Below the pieces are notes generated by a model. It ran no database searches. It saw nothing but the letters and a program-made list of their open reading frames with translations, and was not told the origin of the DNA. Of a stretch of 6,133 nt of DNA, positions 1-5,579 are shown piece after piece. Position 1 is the stretch's first letter. Each line of letters starts with the position of its first letter. Where the stretch lies: NCBI GenBank assembly GCA_018064695.1, contig JAGHUU010000021.1, positions 1-6,133 on the forward strand, in the 5' to 3' direction. This stretch comes from Candidatus Blautia equi (GTDB lineage Bacteria > Bacillota > Clostridia > Lachnospirales > Lachnospiraceae). The translations under genes were made by a program, and so were the position numbers.

Positions 1-78
1 AATGTAGCTACCACAGTTACTCTGCTTTCCTGGCAGTTTAAAGCAACTGATAAATATCACGCATCCTACGTGAAATAA
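1..78 (+). CDS. Possible C-terminal tail of an upstream gene (partial)
   Basis: Frame 1 is open from the first base to a TAA at 76-78, giving 25 codons that end in ...DKYHASYVK. The codons used (GTA, CTG, CTT, TCC, AAA, ACC) match those of the genes downstream, and the other two forward frames close quickly. An open run of this length is expected fairly often by chance, so the support is weak. If it is real, the gene ends 31 bases before gene 1 and the two could be co-transcribed. No function can be suggested from so few residues. Confidence 0.3.
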   Translation, partial: NVATTVTLLSWQFKATDKYHASYVK

Positions 79-79
79 T
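71..79 (+). promoter_or_regulatory. Possible extended -10 promoter for gene 1
   Basis: TGA followed by AATAAT fits an extended -10 element (TG-N-hexamer, 5 of 6 matches to TATAAT). It would place the transcript start near 86 and leave a leader of about 24 bases that carries the ribosome site. No convincing -35 hexamer sits at the right distance, which extended -10 promoters can tolerate. The element overlaps the stop codon of the possible upstream frame. This was called by eye only. Confidence 0.33.
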
Positions 80-92
80 TCCTGAACATAAG

Positions 93-100
93 AAAAGGAG
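93..100 (+). promoter_or_regulatory. Ribosome binding site of gene 1
   Basis: AAAAGGAG lies 9 bases before the ATG at 110. It is a near-ideal Shine-Dalgarno sequence and fixes the start. Together with the restricted codon choice of the gene it points to strong expression. Confidence 0.85.
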
Positions 101-109
101 AATCACACA

Positions 110-1225
110 ATGAAAAAGAATATGCTTATGAAAGTTCTGGCTCTTACCGTAGCCGGAAGCATGATTTTTGCAGCACCTGCACTTACCATGGCAGAGGCTG
201 AGACCGAGGCCGCTGATGCAGTTGAGGCAGTAGAAGAGGAAGCTCCTCTTCTGGTAGGCGTTGAGACCGAGGAGGCCTTCACCGCTGAGATGAAAAACTC
301 CACCGGAAAAGACATCGTTGGAATCGAAGTAAAATACACAGAGGATGAGGACTACATTGAGGACCGCAACCTTCTGGAGTACGAGTTCGTCCTTCTTGAC
401 GAGGAAGCTGAGGCAGAGGAAGAGGGCGTAGAGGAGACCGAAGAAGAGGCTCCTGTAATCAAAGACGGCGAGTCCTTCCTTCTTTCCTACGATCAGGAAA
501 TGATCGAGGCTTTCCTTACCGAGGAAGAAGAGGAAGAGGCTGAGGCAGCTGAAGAAGAGGCTGCTGAGGAAGAGACCGCAGAGGAAGCTGAGGCTGAGGA
601 GGATGAGGAAGCTCCTACCTTCACCATCCGTCTTACCTTTGACGATGAGAAGACCGTTGAGCTTCACGATGTAGCTCTTGATGATATGGAAAAAGCTGAG
701 ATCTCCATGGACGGCGATGTTGCATACGTTGTATACGAGAGCATCAAAGAGGAGAAAGAGGTTAACACTCTTGAGGCTGAGAAAGCTATCGCAGCTGCAG
801 CTGAGGCAGCTCTTTATGTTGTAAACACTGCTGAGGTATCTTACGATTCCGATTACTCCTACAGCGACAACAGCAGCTCTAACAACAGCAGCTCTAACAA
901 CAGCGGCAATACCAATTCCGCTCCTGCTGAAACTCCAGCTGAGACTCCGGAAGAGACCCCAGCTGAGACTCCTGATAACGGAACCGGCGATGACACCTGC
1001 CTTGAGGGCGGCGTTATTGTAGACGATGGCGGAAACGATTCCTGTCTTGAGGGCGGCGTTATCGTAGAGGATACCACTCCATCCGGCGATTCCTGCCTTG
1101 GCGGCGGCGTTATCGTAGAGGATACTCCTTCTTCCAATGACACCTGCCTTGAGGGTGGAGTCATCGTAGAGGAGTCCTCATCCAACGATGCATGCCTTGA
1201 GGGCGGCGTTATTGTTGAGGAATAA
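110..1225 (+). CDS. Secreted, highly acidic protein with five C-terminal Cys repeats
   Basis: This is a 371-residue protein of unknown function. Residues 1-28 form a typical signal peptide (MKKNMLMK, a hydrophobic core, then a likely cut after TMA). There is no lipobox cysteine, LPXTG motif or C-terminal membrane anchor, so release or non-covalent wall binding is expected. Residues about 57-212 look like one small beta-rich domain (KNSTGKDIVGIEVKY, later FTIRLTFDD and VELHDVALDDMEKAEI). From memory this resembles a domain frequent in Lachnospiraceae secreted proteins. Two Glu/Ala-rich inserts (about 97-113 and 138-168) interrupt it. An Ala-rich helix (222-236), a Ser/Asn linker (254-269) and a Pro/Glu/Thr linker (273-288) lead to five CLEGGVIV-type repeats (295-371). 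Cys297, 312, 329, 346 and 362 are the only cysteines. Leucine is encoded only by CTT or CTG, unlike the next gene, which suggests high expression. The protein may be an acceptor or partner of the downstream acyl-transfer genes, but this rests on position alone. Confidence 0.9.
   Translation: MKKNMLMKVLALTVAGSMIFAAPALTMAEAETEAADAVEAVEEEAPLLVGVETEEAFTAEMKNSTGKDIVGIEVKYTEDEDYIEDRNLLEYEFVLLDEEAEAEEEGVEETEEEAPVIKDGESFLLSYDQEMIEAFLTEEEEEEAEAAEEEAAEEETAEEAEAEEDEEAPTFTIRLTFDDEKTVELHDVALDDMEKAEISMDGDVAYVVYESIKEEKEVNTLEAEKAIAAAAEAALYVVNTAEVSYDSDYSYSDNSSSNNSSSNNSGNTNSAPAETPAETPEETPAETPDNGTGDDTCLEGGVIVDDGGNDSCLEGGVIVEDTTPSGDSCLGGGVIVEDTPSSNDTCLEGGVIVEESSSNDACLEGGVIVEE
398..613 (+). repeat. Purine-rich Glu/Ala low-complexity tracts within gene 1
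   Basis: Two tracts of GAG/GAA/GCT codons, at 398-448 and 521-613, encode acidic inserts. In the second, 21 of 31 residues are acidic, nine are Ala and one is Thr. The coding strand is almost free of T here, which also explains the long spurious open frame on the opposite strand. Slipped-strand expansion of such codon runs is a plausible origin. The tracts sit between beta-strand-like segments of one domain, so they are probably surface loops or helices that add charge rather than separate domains. Confidence 0.7.
869..973 (+). repeat. Ser/Asn and Pro-Ala-Glu-Thr linker repeats in gene 1
   Basis: Bases 869-919 hold near-identical 15-base units (AACAACAGCAGCTCT type) that encode NSSSN runs. 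Bases 926-973 hold four 12-base units that encode AETP, AETP, EETP and AETP. Both look like flexible extended linkers of the kind that hold a C-terminal module away from a folded domain or through the cell wall. The Ser and Thr residues are also potential O-modification sites, though nothing in the sequence proves that. Confidence 0.75.
992..1222 (+). repeat. Five tandem Cys-Leu-Glu-Gly-Gly-Val-Ile-Val repeats
   Basis: Five in-frame units have the consensus [ND]D[TSA]CL[EG]GGVIV[DE][DE]. The cysteine codons start at 998, 1043, 1094, 1145 and 1193, giving spacings of 15, 17, 17 and 16 residues. The eight-residue core is identical in four units, and the third has Gly in place of Glu. The spacers between cores vary (DDGGN, EDTTPSG, EDTPSSN, EESSSN), so selection seems to hold the core and not the linker. 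The DNA is also similar between units (GAGGGCGGCGTTATCGTAGAG type), so recent duplication contributes. The last unit ends two codons after its VIV, at the stop codon. Confidence 0.92.
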
Positions 1226-1243
1226 TCGCTGAGATAACATTAT
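1215..1243 (+). promoter_or_regulatory. Weak candidate promoter between gene 1 and the acyl-transfer operon
   Basis: TTGAGG (1215-1220) and CATTAT (1238-1243) are separated by 17 bases, with four matches to each consensus hexamer. A start near 1250 would place the terminator hairpin at the very 5' end of the transcript. This is the only gap upstream of the hairpin where a dedicated operon promoter could fit outside the body of gene 1. The match is modest and may be chance. Confidence 0.2.
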
Positions 1244-1250
1244 AGAAAAC

Positions 1251-1304
1251 AGGCTGTCAGAGTTTTTCCCGGAAACGGGAAAAACTTTATGGACAGCCTT
1301 TTTT
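1251..1304 (+). terminator. Intrinsic terminator (possible attenuator) after gene 1
   Basis: An outer 8-bp stem (AGGCTGTC at 1251-1258 with GACAGCCT at 1292-1299) encloses a small internal loop and an inner 11-bp stem (1261-1271 with 1276-1286) capped by a GAAA tetraloop. A run of six T follows at 1299-1304. This is a textbook Rho-independent terminator 25 bases after the gene 1 stop codon. The T-run is directly followed by the AAGGAG of the next gene, so there is no room for a promoter after it. The downstream operon must therefore be transcribed through this hairpin. Confidence 0.9.
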
Positions 1305-1310
1305 AAGGAG
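1305..1310 (+). promoter_or_regulatory. Ribosome binding site of the MBOAT gene
   Basis: AAGGAG lies 6 bases before the ATG at 1317 and immediately abuts the terminator T-run. It fixes the start and shows that translation of the operon begins right at the base of the hairpin. Confidence 0.85.
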
Positions 1311-1316
1311 AAATCT

Positions 1317-2831
1317 ATGTCACTTGTATCGAATCTATTTGTGTTGTTTGTAGTGCTCACACTGGTGATCTATTACATTGTGCCGAAAAAGCTTCAGTGG
1401 ATGGTTCTGCTGTTCTTCAGCTACCTCTATTACATAGCCGGCGGCGCAAAATACGTATTCTTCATTCTGTTTTCCACCATTGTGACCTATGTGTTTGCAT
1501 TGCTGATCCAGAACGCACATGACAGTGAGAACCGGAAGAAGTACGCTAAGCTTCTTCTGATCATCGGACTCTGCTGTAACCTGGGTATGCTGGGCGTGGT
1601 AAAATATGCCAATTTCTTTATTGAGAACATCAACCTTCTCTTTAAGGCAAATATTCCGGGGCTTTCTATTTTATTCCCGCTTGGTATTTCCTTCTTTACA
1701 TTCCAGTCCTCCGGATACCTCATTGATGTGTACTGGAAGAGAGTGAAGGCGGAGAAGAATCCATTCCGCTATGCACTTTTTGTATCCTTCTTCCCACAGC
1801 TTCTGCAGGGACCGATCGGCAGATATCAGCCTCTGGCAGATCAGCTGTATGTACCGCATGCATTTTCCTTCCTCACCATCTCCCGCGGTGCGGAGCGAAT
1901 TCTCTGGGGTTTCTGTAAGAAAATGATCCTGGCCGATTGGGCCGGATGCTTTGCCGATGCGATCTGGGGCAACATGGATAAGTACAATGGCATTATGTTC
2001 TTTGGACTGATCTTTTACGGCATTCAGCTCTATGCTGACTTCTCCGGAGGTATGGATGTAGTCATCGGTATCGCTGAGATGTTCGGCATCACGCTGGAGG
2101 AGAACTTCCGTCGTCCATACTTTGCTGTTTCCATGGCTGACTTCTGGAAGAGATGGCATATGACTCTGGGCGAGTGGATGATGAATTATGTGTTCTATCC
2201 GGTTTCCCTCTCCAAATGGATGGTGAAATTCGGCAAATGGAGCAAACAGAAATGGGGCAGAAAACAGGGACGTGTTGTACCGATCGCCCTTGCTGACCTT
2301 ATTGTGTTCTTCCTGGTAGGTATCTGGCACGGCGCAAGCTGGAAGTATGTGGCATACGGTCTCTTAAACGGTGTCATCATTGCCTTCAGTGAGCTTATGG
2401 TAAACCAGTACCGTAACTGGAGAACCAAACTGAATATCAAAGGTACTGAGAAATGGTTTGTGATCTTTGCAGTTGTAAGAACCTATATCATTGTAAACTT
2501 AAGATGGTTCTTTGACCGCTCCGATACACTCACCGATGCTTTTTATATGATCAAACAGGCATTCACCCACTTTGATCCTTCCCAGCTGATGCTCATCTCC
2601 GCGGGAAGAGGCGGCACCGCCTTTGTGCCGTGGGCACTTCTCATCATTGCGGTTGGCTGTGTGATCATGGTAACTGTGGGCTACTTCCAGGAGAAGGGCT
2701 ATAAGATCCGCGAATCTCTGGAGAAGCTTCCGCTGCCTGTAACTGTTGGAATTTATATTTTACTGCTGGTTGCGATCGGAATGTTTGGTTCTACTGCGAC
2801 CCCGAAAGGATTTATCTATGCACAGTTCTAA
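1317..2831 (+). CDS. MBOAT-family membrane acyltransferase, DltB/AlgI-like
   Basis: This 504-residue polytopic membrane protein is of normal length for the DltB/AlgI family of membrane-bound O-acyltransferases. Visible family marks are PLGISFFTFQ (121-130), QLYADFSGGMDVVIGIAEMFGI (237-258 region), FWKRWHMTLGEW with His281, and the hallmark FFLVGIWHGASW with the invariant catalytic-type His338. About a dozen hydrophobic segments span the chain. In DltB relatives this protein takes an acyl or aminoacyl group from a carrier protein at the inner face and passes it outward through a central funnel. Neighbouring carrier and adenylating genes make an aminoacyl donor the likely substrate. The family level is near certain. 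The symbol dltB is withheld because the gene order and partner proteins differ from the canonical operon. The 3' end overlaps the next gene by 14 bases, so translation is probably coupled. Confidence 0.95.
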   Translation: MSLVSNLFVLFVVLTLVIYYIVPKKLQWMVLLFFSYLYYIAGGAKYVFFILFSTIVTYVFALLIQNAHDSENRKKYAKLLLIIGLCCNLGMLGVVKYANFFIENINLLFKANIPGLSILFPLGISFFTFQSSGYLIDVYWKRVKAEKNPFRYALFVSFFPQLLQGPIGRYQPLADQLYVPHAFSFLTISRGAERILWGFCKKMILADWAGCFADAIWGNMDKYNGIMFFGLIFYGIQLYADFSGGMDVVIGIAEMFGITLEENFRRPYFAVSMADFWKRWHMTLGEWMMNYVFYPVSLSKWMVKFGKWSKQKWGRKQGRVVPIALADLIVFFLVGIWHGASWKYVAYGLLNGVIIAFSELMVNQYRNWRTKLNIKGTEKWFVIFAVVRTYIIVNLRWFFDRSDTLTDAFYMIKQAFTHFDPSQLMLISAGRGGTAFVPWALLIIAVGCVIMVTVGYFQEKGYKIRESLEKLPLPVTVGIYILLLVAIGMFGSTATPKGFIYAQF

Positions 2832-3795
2832 AAAAATCTTCAGATTTATTGCTGTAATCTGTGTGTTTGCGATTGCCATCTGGGGACTGGATTTCCTGTT
2901 ATATCCATGCACGTTCATCAGAAATGACCTGCATGCGGTACTGGAAGAGCCAATGGATGACGTATACCTGGGCACCTCCCACGGAAGAATGAACATCGAT
3001 CCTGACAAGGTGGGAGAGATTACAGGCACCAAGGGTCATGTGCTGGCGGTCGGCGGCGAGTATGCTATCGATGCCTACTATATGACAAAATTAATGATTG
3101 AAAAACAGAAACCGAAGAGGATCATCTACGAGGTTTCCCCTGGATATTTCATGACAGAGAAGGAGGAGGGCAACAACTACCTGCTTTTCTATCACGAGTT
3201 TCCGCTTTCCATGGCAAAGCTGGAGTATTTTAAAGCGGCGCTCTTTAAAACAAACTTCCGCACCATGCTTTTCCCATGGTATGAATACCCGCTGGACTAT
3301 GAGCTTGGAAGGATCAGTAAAACTGTATTCCAGAAATGGAATCACAACTATGATCCGGCATACTTAAAGAGCAGCACCCAGGAGTACCATGAAAACGGCT
3401 TTATTGAGCGCTATCCGGTAGATACCACCACCATGGCAAAGGATAAGATCACCAGCTTTGACGAGGCGAAGATCAAAACCACCAACATGGAGTATCTGGA
3501 TAAACTGGTGACACTCTGCCGTGACAATGACATTGAATTTATTGCAGTTACAACGCCAATGCCTCTGGATTCCCTCATTGAGTATGAGGAGGAGTTTAAG
3601 GCTGCATGGAAATATTTCGGCAGCTTCTTTGCAGAGAGGGATGTGCAGTACTTTAACTTTAATGTAGAGCTGTTCCAGGCATTTCCGCATGATCTGGAGC
3701 TGTTCACAGACTACGACGGTCATATGAACGGAGACGCAGCCAGAGAGTTTTCCACAGTTCTGGGTAAAGTCTTCATGGCCAACAGAAGGGACTAA
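2818..3795 (+). CDS. DltD-like SGNH-fold membrane-anchored protein
   Basis: This is a 325-residue protein with one N-terminal membrane segment (about 9-29) and an extracytoplasmic SGNH/GDSL-like domain. The nucleophile block is VYLGTSHGRMNIDP with Ser54. Two core strands follow (KRIIYEVSP at 100-108 and IEFIAVTTP at 239-247). The C-terminal block is FTDYDGHMNGDAA with Asp298 or Asp300 and His302. Such proteins pair with MBOATs (DltB/DltD, AlgI/AlgX-AlgJ) and help pass the acyl group to an acceptor outside the cell. It is shorter than typical DltD (about 380-430 residues) and has GTSH where DltD usually has GSSE, so it is a relative rather than an orthologue. The ATG at 2818 is chosen because AAAGGA (2805-2810) lies 7 bases upstream and the membrane segment then starts normally. 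An in-frame ATG at 2746 would lie deep inside the MBOAT gene. The gap to the next gene is 5 bases. Confidence 0.88.
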   Translation: MHSSKKIFRFIAVICVFAIAIWGLDFLLYPCTFIRNDLHAVLEEPMDDVYLGTSHGRMNIDPDKVGEITGTKGHVLAVGGEYAIDAYYMTKLMIEKQKPKRIIYEVSPGYFMTEKEEGNNYLLFYHEFPLSMAKLEYFKAALFKTNFRTMLFPWYEYPLDYELGRISKTVFQKWNHNYDPAYLKSSTQEYHENGFIERYPVDTTTMAKDKITSFDEAKIKTTNMEYLDKLVTLCRDNDIEFIAVTTPMPLDSLIEYEEEFKAAWKYFGSFFAERDVQYFNFNVELFQAFPHDLELFTDYDGHMNGDAAREFSTVLGKVFMANRRD

Positions 3796-3800
3796 GAAAG

Positions 3801-5312
3801 ATGAAAAAAGATATTCTTGAGTATCTGGAGCACTCTGCGGAGTGTTTTCCGGACAAACCTGCATTTGAAGATGAAGAGAAAAGCTGCACCTTTAAGGAAC
3901 TTGTGGAGGCAGGAAGAGTGATCGGTACCGAGCTTGCCGGCAAGATCACCATGAACCAGCCTGTACCTGTCCTTATGGAAAAGAGCGTGGATACCATCAA
4001 GCTTCTTATGGGTATCGTGTATGCCGGCGGCTTTTATGTAGTGATGGATGCCACCCATCCTGTGGGCCGACTGAACTCCATTCTTGAGACACTGGACACC
4101 GATATCCTCATCTACGAGGAGAAGAACGAGGCTCTGGCAAACGAGCTTGCCTTCACCGGCAGAAGATACGCCAGAGGAGAGTTTGGAAAAGGGGAGGCAG
4201 ATGCTGCACTCCTTGCGGATGTGCGTTTCCGTCTGAAAGATACAGACCCGCTCTACGGCAATTTCACCTCCGGCTCCACCGGTGTGCCTAAGGGCGTAGT
4301 TGTCAGCCACCGCTCCGTTATTGACTTTATCGACTGCTTTACAGATATTTTTGATATCACAGATCAGGACGTGATCGGAAACCAGGCTCCATGGGATTTC
4401 GACGTTTCTGTAAAAGATATCTATTCCGGTCTTAAGACCGGTGCTACCGTACAGGTAATTCCAAAGGCTAAATTCTCCATCCCAACCGCTCTTCTGGATT
4501 TCCTGGATGAGAGAAAGGTGACCACCCTTACCTGGGCGGTATCCGCACTCTGCATCATCACCACCCTTCGTGGTTTTGAATATAAGATTCCAACCTCCAT
4601 TAAGAAGGTCCTCTTCTCCGGCGAGGTTATGCCTATGAAGCATCTGAACCAGTGGCGTCAGTATCTTCCTGATGTTACCTATGTAAATCTTTACGGACCA
4701 ACTGAGATCACCTGCAACTGTACCTACTATGTGGTGGACAGAGAGTTTGATCTGGATGAGAAGCTTCCAATTGGAAAAGCATTCCCTAACGAGACCGTTT
4801 TCCTTCTGGATGAGGAGAATCATCTCATCACCGAGGAGGATAAGATCGGTGAGATCTGTGTATCCGGTACGGCTCTGGCCCTTGGTTATTACAATAACTG
4901 GGAGCAGACCAACAAGGCCTTTGTGCAGAACCCACTGAATACAAGATATCGCGAGCCTATTTACAGAACCGGCGATTTGGCTTATTATGATAAAGACAGA
5001 AACCTTTGTTTTGCCAGTCGTAAGGATTTCCAGATCAAGCATATGGGACACCGCATTGAGCTGGGCGAGGTAGAGCTTGCCATGAACCGTGTGCCGGAGA
5101 TCATCCGCTGCCTGTGCATGTATGATGAGAAGAAGAGCAAGATCGTAGCGTTCTATCAGGGCGACATCAATAAGAGAGACCTGTTCCGTGCCCTGACTGC
5201 TTTCCTTCCGGAGTATATGATCCCGAATGCATACCGCCAGGTAGAAGAGATGCCTCTCAACAAAAACGGAAAGATCGACCGTGCAGAATTAAAAAAATTA
5301 TATTTTAAATAA
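3801..5312 (+). CDS. DltA-like amino-acid adenylating enzyme (carrier-protein ligase)
   Basis: This 503-residue stand-alone adenylation protein matches the length of DltA. It would use ATP to activate an amino acid and load it on the carrier encoded next door. Core motifs in order: A3 NFTSGSTGVPKGVVVSH (154-170), A4 PWDFDVSVKDIY (197-208), A5 NLYGPTE (296-302), A7 YRTGDL (388-393), A8 SRKDFQIKHMGHRIELGEVE (406-425) and A10 PLNKNGKIDR with catalytic Lys491. All are intact, so activity is expected. At the DltA position FCGEVLP, where Cys (Cys268 in the Bacillus cereus enzyme) is linked to D-Ala selection, this protein reads LFSGEVMP with Ser273. The next segment (GPTEITCNC) also differs from the DltA GPTEATV. 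The amino acid may therefore not be D-Ala, and the symbol is withheld. The likely ribosome site is AGAAGGG (3784-3790), inside the end of the preceding gene. Confidence 0.93.
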   Translation: MKKDILEYLEHSAECFPDKPAFEDEEKSCTFKELVEAGRVIGTELAGKITMNQPVPVLMEKSVDTIKLLMGIVYAGGFYVVMDATHPVGRLNSILETLDTDILIYEEKNEALANELAFTGRRYARGEFGKGEADAALLADVRFRLKDTDPLYGNFTSGSTGVPKGVVVSHRSVIDFIDCFTDIFDITDQDVIGNQAPWDFDVSVKDIYSGLKTGATVQVIPKAKFSIPTALLDFLDERKVTTLTWAVSALCIITTLRGFEYKIPTSIKKVLFSGEVMPMKHLNQWRQYLPDVTYVNLYGPTEITCNCTYYVVDREFDLDEKLPIGKAFPNETVFLLDEENHLITEEDKIGEICVSGTALALGYYNNWEQTNKAFVQNPLNTRYREPIYRTGDLAYYDKDRNLCFASRKDFQIKHMGHRIELGEVELAMNRVPEIIRCLCMYDEKKSKIVAFYQGDINKRDLFRALTAFLPEYMIPNAYRQVEEMPLNKNGKIDRAELKKLYFK

Positions 5313-5318
5313 AAGGAG
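5313..5318 (+). promoter_or_regulatory. Ribosome binding site of the carrier-protein gene
   Basis: AAGGAG starts directly after the TAA of the adenylating enzyme and lies 9 bases before the ATG at 5328. It is the strongest site within the four-gene cassette, which suits a small carrier needed in excess over its loading enzyme. Confidence 0.8.
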
Positions 5319-5327
5319 AAAAGAACC

Positions 5328-5552
5328 ATGGAAGAATTAATGGAAATTCTTGAGGACATTCGTCCTGACGTAGACTTTGAGGAGTGCACCACCCTGATCG
5401 ATGATAAGATCCTGGTATCCTTCGACATCCTCTCCATCATCAGCGAGATCAGCGATGCTTTCGACATCACCTTATCCCCTGCTGATATCGTAGCTGAGAA
5501 TTTCAATTCCGCAGAAGCTCTCTGGGATATGATCTGCAGACTTCGCGACTGA
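5328..5552 (+). CDS. Acyl/aminoacyl carrier protein, DltC-like
   Basis: This 74-residue acidic protein has a four-helix carrier pattern. The segment KILVSFDILSIISEISDAFD (27-46) aligns with the ACP/DltC signature around the phosphopantetheine serine, making Ser31 (codon 5418-5420) the attachment site. VAENFNSAEALWDMICRL (55-72) fits the last helix and matches carrier proteins of this type from Clostridia. It would hold the aminoacyl group as a thioester, be loaded by the enzyme encoded just upstream and donate to the MBOAT. The residue before the serine is Val30 (GTA) instead of the nearly universal Asp of the DS motif. The protein is a little shorter than typical DltC (about 78-80 residues). 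Carrier identity is well supported by fold pattern and position. Modification of Ser31 is inferred. Confidence 0.88.
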   Translation: MEELMEILEDIRPDVDFEECTTLIDDKILVSFDILSIISEISDAFDITLSPADIVAENFNSAEALWDMICRLRD

Positions 5553-5567
5553 TCAGGTATTATTTAG

Positions 5568-5574
5568 AAGAGGG
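5568..5574 (+). promoter_or_regulatory. Ribosome binding site of the fibronectin III gene
   Basis: AAGAGGG lies 5 bases before the ATG at 5580. The short gap after the carrier gene (27 bases) holds this site and no visible terminator or promoter, so the next gene probably belongs to the same transcript. Confidence 0.6.
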
Positions 5575-5579
5575 TTAAC

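Noticed and set aside
57..73. Inverted repeat TCACG...CGTGA upstream of gene 1
   Set aside because: The arms are only 5 bp around a 7-base loop, too short to call an operator or hairpin without conservation data.
38..667. A 209-codon minus-strand frame opposite gene 1
   Set aside because: It exists because the coding strand is purine-rich (GAG/GAA/GCT), which gives Leu/Phe/Ser-rich antisense codons with few stops. The + strand gene has a signal peptide and a strong ribosome site.
992..1222. Multi-core RiPP precursor or double-glycine (LEGG) processing sites
   Set aside because: The protein has a Sec-type signal peptide rather than a RiPP leader, the window holds no maturation enzyme or peptidase-transporter, and the GG lies inside a conserved core with no obvious product between sites. 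It cannot be excluded from this window alone.
992..1222. CRISPR-like array
   Set aside because: The repeats are in frame, code for conserved protein cores and have short variable linkers. They lack CRISPR repeat and spacer structure.
1190..1225. Sortase or lipoprotein anchoring of gene 1
   Set aside because: There is no LPXTG-like motif followed by a hydrophobic segment and basic tail, and no lipobox cysteine at the signal peptide cut site.
2746..2817. Upstream in-frame ATG for the SGNH gene
   Set aside because: It would add 24 residues read from inside the MBOAT gene and place unrelated sequence before the membrane anchor. The ATG at 2818 has a ribosome site at 2805-2810.
3792..5051. A 419-codon open frame on the minus strand opposite the adenylating enzyme
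   Set aside because: The + strand frame carries all adenylation motifs in order. The minus-strand translation shows no recognisable domain and is a composition shadow.
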